Shown: positions 10,204 through 20,900 of the stretch, piece after piece
Numbering within the stretch: position 1 is the first letter of the stretch
Layout: each line of letters starts with the position of its first letter
DNA from: Priapulus caudatus
Taxonomy: Eukaryota > Priapulida > Priapulimorpha > Priapulimorphida > Priapulidae
Direction of reading: 5' to 3'
Length of the DNA stretch: 23,163 nt
Assembly: GCF_000485595.1 (NCBI RefSeq)
Contig: NW_014578628.1
Location: 22,027 to 45,189, forward strand
Program-made: the position numbers and the translations under genes
The notes under the pieces: generated by a model
What the model saw: only the letters and a program-made list of their open reading frames with translations
Databases searched by the model: none
What the model was told of the DNA's origin: nothing

Positions 10204-13200
10204 CTGCAACAAGACATGATACAGTGACATGGTAGAGTGACATGATACACTGATAGCCTACAGTGACACACAACAGTGACATGGTACAGCAATATGCTAC
10301 AGTGACACACAGCAGTGACATGGTACAGTGACGTGCTACACCAAGACCCTGCAGTGACATGGCACAGCGACATGATATACTGCCACCAGGAGTGGCATAA
10401 CATATTATAACACTACTGCTGACACCCTACAGTGACACACTACAGTGACATGCTACTGTGTTACACTTCAATATCATAAACAGTGTCACGGGAACAGTTT
10501 ATAAGTGATCTAGATGGTTTATATATTAGAATGCTACGCTCACTACGACACGGCATGTCACGTGGACGACACCGCACGCTCGGCTACAATACAGCATGCC
10601 ACTTGTGGACGACACGCACACGCTCACTACAACACAGCATGCACGTTGATGACACAGCACGCTCGCTCGACCCGCATGCCCACACGTTGACGACCACAGC
10701 ACCGCTCGCTCGACACCGCATGCCACGGTGACGCACACAGCATGTGTTTGCCACGGACATGGCCCACCCTCACAATGACATGACACGCCACAGTTGACGA
10801 TACGACACCGAGCATGCGTACCTGTTCGCTACTCGTGAGCGGCGGCGTGAGGGCGAGGGAGCACTGTAAACGGGCCACGTCTGCTCGCCCACATGTAGCC
10901 CGCCGCGCCGAGCCCGCCAATCACATGAGCGCCCCGAAGCCGCCTCAACCACTGATCCATGCACGTGTTGTCGGCAACAGCCCCAGCCCGTAGACTTGAC
11001 CGCCGGATGAGCACTGTCGTTCCTCCTTGCCTTCTGCGAACGAGAACACGCGGGCGCGCGCGCGTAGGTTCAGCGTAGCGGCCACACGAGGGGAACGCGG
11101 CGGTAAGGTCAGCGTGCGGCCAGCACGCGGGAACGCACGCAGGGGTAGGTCAGCTGTGCGGCATTACGAGGGAACGCGTGGCTTAGGTCATCGTGCGGGC
11201 CACACGCGGGACGGCGCGGGTACCGGTCAGCGTGCGGCACACGCGGGAACGCGCGCGGTTAGCGTCAGCGTGCGGCCAGCACGCGGAACCGCGCGCAGTC
11301 GTCAGCGTGCGCCATACGAGGGAACGCGCGCGTAGGTCAGCGTGCGTCCCATACGCGGAACGCGTGCGTTAGGTCAGCGTGCGGCCATACGGCCGGGAAG
11401 CGCGCCGTAGGTCAGCGTGCGGCCTCATACGAGGGCAACGCGGCGCGGCATACGTGTATAGGTCAGCGTGCCGGCACACGGCGAACGCGTGGGCGTAGGT
11501 CAGCGTGCGGCCACACGCCTGGGGGAACGGCGCGCATGCGGGTAGGTCAGCAGTGCGCGCCATACGCGGAACGATCAGACCGCGGGTAGGTCAGCGTGCG
11601 GCCATACGAGGGAACGGCCGCGCGGTAGCGTCAGCGTGCGGCCCACACGCTGGGGATACGCGTGGGTAGGTCAGCGTCGCGGACCAAACAGATGGCGGAA
11701 CGAGCGCGGTAGGTCAGTGTGCGGCCATACTGAGGGGACCGACGCTGGCGGTAGGTCAGCGTGCGGCCATACGCAGTGGTCTGGAACGCGCGCGTAGGTC
11801 AGCGTCGGCCACACGCCCCCGGGAGACAGCGCGGTTAGTGGTGCAGCGTGCGGCCAACGAGAACGCGCGCGGGCTCTAGCCGTCAGCGTGCGGCCACACG
11901 CGGCCGAACGCGTGCGGTAGGTCAGCGTGCGGGCACACGCCGGGAACGAGCTCGGGGTAGGACGTGTCGCAGCGTGCGGCCACACGCGGAACCCCGCGCG
12001 CGTAGGTCAGCGTGCGGGCCATACGAGGGAACCGGCGGGCGCGGTGGTCAGCGTGGCGCCTACGAGGGAACGCGCGCATGGGGCATTGGAGGCATTCAGG
12101 GTGAAGAGACTCGCATACCGGAGGGAAGCCGCGACGCGATGGATGGATGGAGCTGGCTAGGTCAGCGTTGCAGTGGCGAATAGAGGGAACGCGGCGGTAG
12201 TCAGCCGTGCGGCATCGAGGGAACCGCGGGCCGTTAGGTCAGCGTGCCGGCATACGAGATGACGGGCCGCGCGGCGTTAGGTCAGCTCGGCCATACGAGG
12301 AAGCGCTCGGGGGTCAGCCGTGCGGCCATTACGAGGGAAACGCGGCAGGTGGATGGCGGATGGTAGGTCAGGCGTGCCAGGGTGGGCCATACGCAGCGGA
12401 ACGCGTGGCCCCGGTAGGTCAGGCGTGCGGCCACACGGGAACGCGCGCGGGTAGGTCAGCGTGCGGCCACACGTCGCGGGGTGAACGCGCGGTGGTAGGT
12501 CAGCGTGCGCCACACGCGGGGAACGCGCGCGGTTAGGGTCAGCGTGCGGCCAACACGCGGGAACGCGCGCGGTAGTCAGCGTGCAGGTGCCACGACGGGG
12601 AACGCCCCCCCGGCGGTACGTCAGCATGCGGGCCATTAACTCGCGGGGGAACCGCGTGCTGGTTAGGGTCAGCGTGCGGCCATACGCCGGGACGCACGCG
12701 GACGTTAGGTTCAGCGGTTGGGCCATACGAGGGAGACCCGCGCGGCATGGCATGGTATGGGTGCAGCGTGCAGGTGGCAGCACGCATGGTCGGGAACGCG
12801 TGGCTCGGGTAGATCAGGTGCGGCCATGACTGCGGGAACCGCGCGCGGGTAGTATGGATGGGCTCAGCCGTGCGGCCATACGCCAGGGAAGCGCGCGCTG
12901 GGTAGGTCAGCTTGCGGCCATACGAGGGAACGCGCGCGGTTAGGTCAGCGTCGGCCACACGCGGAACGCGTGGGGTAGGTTCAGCGTGCGGCCATACGAA
13001 TGGGGGAACGAGGCGCGGCTAGGTCATTGTGCGCCATACGAGGGAAACCGCGCGCCGTAGATGGGGTCAGCGTGATTGGGGCCATACGCGGGGATAACAT
13101 TTGCGCGGCGGTAGTCACGCGTGTCGGCCACACGCGTGGAATGCGCGCGGCATGGGGTAGTGGGTCGCGATGTGGCGCCATACGCTGCGACGCGCACGCT

Positions 13201-14923
13201 GGGGATAGGTCACGCGTGCGGCCTATAGCGAGGGAACGCGCGAAGCGTTAGTCAGCGTGCGGCCACACGCAGGGAACGCGCGCGGATAGGTCAGCGATGC
13301 GGCCATACGAGGGAACGCGGCGGTAGGTCAGCGTTGCCGGACCCACGCCGGGAACGGCGCGCATGGGATGTAGGTCAGCGTGGCGGGCCACACGGGGAAC
13401 CACGGCGCGGCGGATGGTTAGGCGGTCAGCGTTCGCGGCCCATACGAGGGACCGGCGCGGATGGTAGGTCAGGTGGCGGCCACACGCGGGAACGCGCGCG
13501 GTAAGGTCAGGTGGCGGCCATACGAGGAACGCCTGCGCACTGGGTAGGTCAGCGTGCGGCACACGCTATGAATGGGCGAACGCGTGCCGGTATGCGTCAG
13601 CGTGCGGCCACACAAAAGCGGAACCTCCAGCTGCGGGGTTTAGCGTTCAGCGTGACTGGCCACACGCCGGAACGCCGCGGTAGGTCGCGTGCGGCCATAC
13701 GCAGGGAACGCGCGCCGGCAGGTAGGCGTGCGGCCATACGCGGGAAGCACATGGCGGGTAGGGTCAGCGTTGCGGCCATACGAGGGACGAGCGCGGTAGC
13801 GTCAGCGTGCGGCCATTACGAGGAACGCGCGCGGTATAGGTGTCAGCGTGCGGCCATAACGAGGGAACGCCGCGCGGGAAATATATGGAATGGTTAGTCA
13901 GCGTGCACTCGATACGAGTGGAACGCGCCGCATGGGGCTCCGAGGTCATTGCGTGCGGGCCATACGAGGGAACGCGCGCGGCAAGGTATACAGCGTTGCT
14001 GGCCAACGGCGGGAACCGCGCACGGTGAGCGGTCAGCGTGCGCCACCACGCGGGGAACCGCGCGCGGATGGATAGGTGCGAGCGTGCGGACATACGAGGG
14101 AACGCGCGCGGGATAGGTTCAGCGTGCGCGCCATTTACGCCGGGAACGCGCCGGGGTAGGTCAGCGTTGCGCGCCCATTACGAGGGACGCGCGCGGTAGG
14201 TCAGCGTGCGCCATACGAGGGAAACGCGCGCGGTAGGTCAGCGTGCGGCCATACGATGGGAACGGCGCGCCGGTAGCGTCAGCGTGCGGCCATACGCGCG
14301 GGAACCGCGCGCGGTAGGTCAGCTGCTGGCCAATACGAGGAACGCGCGCGGTTAGGTCAGCGCTGCGGCCACCAGGGACGACAGGATGGCCCGAGTGAGG
14401 ACTCGGTTCAGAGGTATAATATAGATCTATATTATACACTATCTATATTATACACTCCCGACTCATTAGTACACGATCACATGGTAGGTCAGAGACAAGA
14501 GTAGTTAGCACACGGTAGGTCAGCAACAATATACTACACATTAAAAATGATTTTATACCGCACACCGATTACTATAAAATTTATACTGCCTCTATGAGAG
14601 ATTGCAGCATCACCACCGTATTGCTATCGATAATGACACCAGTTGCTACCGGCAACCACACTAGAGACAAGTGACTCATTAGTATATGATCGGTTACCAT
14701 TAGAAGCTGTGCTCCTGGGGGGGGGGCACTCCATATATATTGCATGGTAGGTATGTGCCGCGGGAGAGACACCCATTTTCAACCCTAAACTTCCATTCCA
14801 ATGCATCGCATTTTTAAGAATATCTCGTTCCAAAGCATCACAAGTTTAGTTACCATGCAGATCTTACATTTTCCCCGTTCCGGAGACCCTAGTTGTGTCC
14901 CTGTTAGTGTGCGTGCGTCTGTG

Positions 14924-14955
<32 letters not shown>

Positions 14956-17900
14956 TGCGTGTGCGTGCGTTCATTTCTGTCTGGGTCATGTTTTTCTCTC
15001 CTGTACATAATACAACAATTATTGGTTCAAGTGCTACAGCATAGATTTTAAAGCAAATCACAGTTTCCCCACAGTTCCGGAGACCCCCTCTTTTAAACAT
15101 GTCCAGTTCCACAGCATTGCATTTCAACGAAATCCTAGTTCCGGAGACCCCCATTTTCGAAAATAGCCAGTTCCAGAGCATCCCACATTCAACAGACATA
15201 AGTTCCAGAGACCCACATTTTCAGGTCTGAGTTAGTTCCAGAGCCCCCGATTTTTGACTTCTCAGTGGCACATACCTACCATAATGTGGGGTGAGTGCCC
15301 CCCCCCCCTGTGCTCAGACTTAGACGACTGCTGATACGTTTCAGTGATGTGTGTGTAAACTAGGAACGTGTGCTGATCAAGACAACAGCTATCAGCATCG
15401 TGAGTGCTACCGACAATAAACTCAACTACGGCTATGCCGGGGAAAAAAAACAAATTCAACTTAAAAGAATAGACTTTTGCAGAGGAGGGTAAGGATCATG
15501 CTGGTAGGATGGGTGGTAGCAGATAGGCGGGAAAGGAGATAGATGTGCTGGTAAAGAAAACGACTAAATGTAATTATATGAAGATGGAGGATGAAGGAAA
15601 AGAACTGGGAGGATGCAGCAGCAGAGGTTGGAGAGGCAGAGGACGTTGAGCATGAAGGAAAATAATTGGGAGGATGCAGAGGTTAAGGAGGAGGCAGATG
15701 CAGATGATGAGGACGAGGTGATGGTGCAGAAGTTACGTATGCGAAAGCAGGAAGATTTCGAACGAGCTTCTAACGATAGGCTGTACCTGGTGGGCGTAGA
15801 TTGTGTCATAGATCATTGTCCACGCAAAGCAGCCAGCGTAGAGGGGCAGGACAACGCCGAAGCTTGGACACCCCGTCACAGCTACCCAGCCCAGCAGCGA
15901 ACCGAAGTTAAATGTCAGCCCTGGCCGAGAACAAGCGAACAGTGGCAGCAGCGTGCATTCGCGACCAGAACGGTGTACGCCAGCGAACATTTGTCTCAGG
16001 AGGACCAGCGTACCGCGTGTGAACGATGCGCGCGCACGTGCGTGTACGCCGGCTCCCCCTGGAGGCTGCTGCTCGCCGTGCGTCTACAGCACGTGTTCGT
16101 AGCGCATCGCCACCCGCCGCCACGGCGATCACACCACACGCGTCTAGTCGCACAGCTGCCGCTCAGTGTGCCGTGCTTACGTCTTACACCGGCCGCGTAA
16201 CAACGTGACGACACACACCGCAGACGTCAAGGGCATATAGTCGACTGAAGATGAAGCCGAAGGTCAAAGTTATAGGTCGCTGTGTTCCACGACGAGGTTT
16301 CGCGTACGTCGCACGAGTGCTTATCAGGAGGAAGGCGAGAACTTGTCGTTCTCACACGTGCTGGCTTTTAGCCCACAAACAGGGCACCAGCAGCAACAGC
16401 AGCAGTGCCAGCAGCAACAGCAACAGCTGCAGTAGCAGAAGCGCTACCAACAACGGCAGAACGACTCGCAATGACATATCACGGTAATATCCTCGACCAG
16501 ATTGCAATAGGAGGTGCAATCAGCTAGTCCCTCGTGTCCTGAATCACATACACTGCCTCCCTCTATGATCACCTTTGCCCTCAGCTGATGCTGTCTTGGT
16601 CACCTTTTAAAGACCTTACCCTCTGGGTTCCCTTGCCCAGCCCCCCATGACAGCCACAGTTCACCCCACCAGATACAAGATTCTACGGACAACCGGCAAG
16701 CAGAGAAGCAAAGGAAGCTAGTGCAAGCTTGGACATTGGCTGATTATTGCAAGTGGAATGTAGAAATCTTTCTAATAGACATGTGTGAAAGGCTAGGACA
16801 AAAACAGGACGAATAAAAATAAAAAGATTACGAGAAAGAGTACAGCAAAAGCTGCGTTTTTAAGACTATTTACAGTCAAGTAATGTTCATGTGTTGATGG
16901 AATTTTGTAGTTTTAATTCATTGGAAAGAATAATGCCAGATTAGACGTAATGTAATGCAGAATTTTACATCATTTGAACCTTTACTTGAATATATAAATT
17001 CCCTGTCTACTAGTACTATACAAAAAATACTGAACTATTGCTAGCAGGATTCTCTAACATTCATGGACAAACTACACTTTCACATTTACTATTTGGTTTG
17101 TAGAAGATTTTAGAATTTGTCTCATACAAACATCCTCCACTAGAATGGACGCGCTACTCTAACATTCAGGGAGCCTCGAACACGACCAAAATGATGGTTG
17201 TATTCCTTTATACGTTAACCTTTGTTTTAATATTCTATAAGCCGGTTATAATGAATATCCCACTACTTATTAGGTACAATAAACTATTTGCTTTTAAAGA
17301 AACTACTGCACAAACATGCAGAAAAAAACACAAGAACATGATTAGCTGAAATTTAGTAAAGAACCAAATATGGGTCTTTGCATAATTCGAAACAGTATTC
17401 AATACCAGTATCGTTATTGTTGAAGTATTAGATAGAGTTGATATATAGATAATTCTCAAGTTAGGCCGTAAATGTGAAAAACTAAAAGTAATTACTTGAA
17501 ATAAGGAATAACTAATAAATTAATCGACTAACTAATTCCATCATATAATATTCGAGAAAGTAGGAAAATCATTCATATGATAGAGAACTGTACAAAAACA
17601 CTACGAAGACAAAAGAGATACAAATCAGAATAGTACCCAAAAATAGAAAGTGAAATAGTATCATCAAAGAGACGACTCTAGCCATCTATACACGTAGACT
17701 AACACCACTGACCAGGATCGGAAACATACATTCTACCGCTGATGCACTGGACCCCGGACCTGTATTAGCAATGTCTCCAAAACACACCGATGCCTCACCT
17801 GATGCGAATATATAGTGTCGTATATAATTGTCCAAGAAATGCACGACAAGTAGATGAGGGTAGGCGTCACCGTATTTAGCGAGCCGTGCACAGCTGCCCA

Positions 17901-20900
17901 GCTGATAAGAACGCCCCAGTTCAGGGAGAGACCTGCAGGAGAGCGCAAAAACCGGGCTGAGAACATTACCGCGCTGCTACCTGTGCGCGCGGTCGAGCGG
18001 ACATCATCGTGCTGCCAGCGCCACCTGCAGGCCGCAAGAGCGACCACTCTTTCGCGCAGACGAAGGCTTGACGTGGCGCCACCTGCCTGCCATTCACTGC
18101 CACACATATATGTACATATACGCTGCTGCCCCCTGCCAGCAGCATGGCCGACGAACGCTGCATGTACTACGTTGCCTGGGAAGCGCAGTGTTTCACCAGT
18201 GATGGCGGCCATGCAGCGACCCTGCGAGATGGGCTGTTACCGGTACGATAACAGAGATCGCCCCCCACTTGCCGCAACACGTAATAATGGTGCAGGGAAC
18301 GACACACAGCGTGCTATAACTTTGACCTTCGGTGACCCTCGTGACACGATTACCTCTATTATCGGGCAACATTGCTATTAGGCGCAACCAAGTTTCTTCA
18401 TGACCACGAGTGCAAAGTTTTGCCTCACAGGCTATACTATACAACATCTGAGCACAATATGATGCTTTGACCAATGGTCTGTACTATATTACACAACATA
18501 CTAGAGTCAGACCTGTGGTCAGCTCTAGAGAATAGTCACCTATAAATGGAATTTTTATTTTTCCCTTCAGGGACCTTCAAAACATTCAAGTTCTATTGTA
18601 TGGTCCAACACTCAGTGCTTTTGCTTTCACATTTACTGCACTCTACCATTTGTAGCATTCGGCACGGTCTCGGCTGTGCTGATATAATGCATGTGCTGGT
18701 ACGACAACTAGTGTGTATTCACCTAAGAATGCCTGAGGCCAGTAGGTAAGCCTCTTCATAACTGGGTAGGTGGCAACCAGAAGCAGAGAACTAGCTCCTA
18801 GCACGATGCTGTAAAATAAAGACAACAAGAAAGAGAGAAGTGAACTTGTGCTACAATCAATCATGTAAGGCAGGGCTTCTCTCTAGCCTTTTAACGCATG
18901 TCGGGTTCGATATATACCTGCGAATTTGTATCTAAAAATGTGTGATATCCCATAAATTCTTCAACATCCCTTAATTGCTTAATCGACATGCCTTCTTTTC
19001 TAGCTCTGTATACATATGACAGTCCCAACACAGTCATGCTGTTTTCACCGCTTTTAAAATGTATGTCTATGAACTGATATTTTTATCTGTGTATTGCAGC
19101 TGCTTGTGCCACAAATAATTAACTGTAATTAGCAATCACGAATTAATTGCTAATGATTGTCCGACGTGCTTAGAGGAATTCCTGGCTGACAACATATAAT
19201 TTGGCTGGCCACCTAGCAGTAACTCAGGTAACTATATGCAAGCATATTATTCTTTCTTATAGTATAATACTCTGGCCTAGACGTTAAATTCCAGAAATGG
19301 ACATGAAACCCAAAATTAAAAGAACATTATATTGTTTTATATGTTTGCAAGGTGGTGGGGGGCGCAGAGTTCTACGTTCCACTATTTCTCACTGAGCAGG
19401 GATAACATGATGGTACTGTGAATGTGGCAATGCTTTTGAAAATATGGCAGAGGCATACCTTACACAATGACCCTACACTTGATACCTTTAATATTTTTAC
19501 TAACGACTATTTGATGGTAGTCAGTAGTCAACAGTCTATGTTATACCTATAGTTGTTAAGCTGTAGAAGAATGGCTAGAGCAGCTGTCAGGTTCAGACCA
19601 AGGAATGCGAGTGCCTGTACGTTCGTCAGCTCTCCTGACGCCAGAGGGCGCCCCTTTGTGCGTGCAACCTAAAAAAAGCCAAGAGTGAAACTGGGTGTAG
19701 AACGCAAGCGGTACAAGACATGCGAGTAGGATACAACACACCAGAGAAAACTCGAGTACGAAATGCACATCGCCCTTACAGTTCAGCGAACGCACGATCA
19801 ATATTTATTTTCTTCGCGATTACACTTTACAGGCTGTCGTCTCAGCTGTCACAAGGATTGACAATTCACAACATTGACGAAAATCGCAAAGACACGTGCG
19901 GTCGCACAGCGACGACCTGACGAAGGCGTTCCCCCTACACTATATACCTTCCGGTCAATGTCCTGGTCCCACATATCGTTCACGATGCAGCCGGCCCCGC
20001 GCATGATGAGAGATCCGGCTCCGAACAGGACGAGGAGGTAGAGATCGGGCAACTGTCCCGGAGCCGCAGCCAGGGCAATGCTCCACGCACACGGCCAGTA
20101 CAGCAGCCACGTACCTGCACGGAGTCACGATTAAAGTCGCCGGAACGATACAAGTAAGGATAAGATGAAAATAAAGATATATATAATTATATATATTAAA
20201 GGACATTATAACTTTTATTCTTACATATAATTATGTATCTTTATTTTATTATAAGTAAGGATACGAGTCGCATGAACAGGAAAACCTGCGCCTCACACAG
20301 TGAGTTGGAACTGTTTATGAAGCGTGAGCAAACGATCGTCACGTGGCAACATACCTGGCATCTTTTAAATTTGGTAGCAACTTGTAAAAAATATGGAATA
20401 ACAAGTATAATGAAACAAATTCGAGCATGATGATAGGGAAAGATAATTATATAGAGGGTGAGACGGCATTTTTATGAATGTAGGGCAGACCTAGGGGGGT
20501 GTCCAGGGGTCCGGATTTTTTTTAGAGGGTCCTTTAATTTCAAAGTGCACTAAAAAATTTCATCACAATTTTTTTTAGGGCTAGTTTTTCTGATAAAGAT
20601 TTACTTATATATATAAAGAGCTTTTTCCTGCTTAATTTTTCTGGTGTTTCAAAAGCTGCCAAAGGCCACTTAGGGGGGGTTGGGGGACCTCCCCCAAGAA
20701 AAAAAAAATTGGTGCATTCTGAGGATCCGGTCCCCCGGATGCCCCGCGGACCCCCCTTTGCCAATTTCTAGGTTTTTGTAACGAATATATATATATACCC
20801 CCCTAAGTGGCCTTTGGCAGCTTTTGAAACACCAGAAAAATTAAGCAGGAAAAAGTGCCCTTTATTTCTTCCTGGACACCCCGCTTTCAAAAATCCTGGA

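Noticed and set aside
11036-14375. CRISPR array
   Set aside because: Units are directly contiguous with no unique spacers, and the sequence is animal DNA.
11027-14439. Long open frames on both strands across the GC-rich array
   Set aside because: They exist because the 37-bp unit is GC-rich and stop-poor; frames change with every indel and no protein family is recognisable.
15787-15920. One of the COQ2 exon 5 copies being a decayed duplicate or retrocopy
   Set aside because: Both copies keep frame, length, phases, splice sites and the YDTIY-HQ motif, and neither is joined to neighbouring exon sequence as a retrocopy would be.
15613-16200. 195-codon plus-strand open frame with an acidic, Glu-rich start
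   Set aside because: It runs antisense through COQ2 exon 5a and GC-rich intron. Its start is a duplicated purine-rich intron block and it matches no known protein.
17733-18381. Long open frames on both strands around exon 5e
   Set aside because: Only 17799-17932 on the minus strand shows homology and splice sites; the remainder is GC-rich intron.
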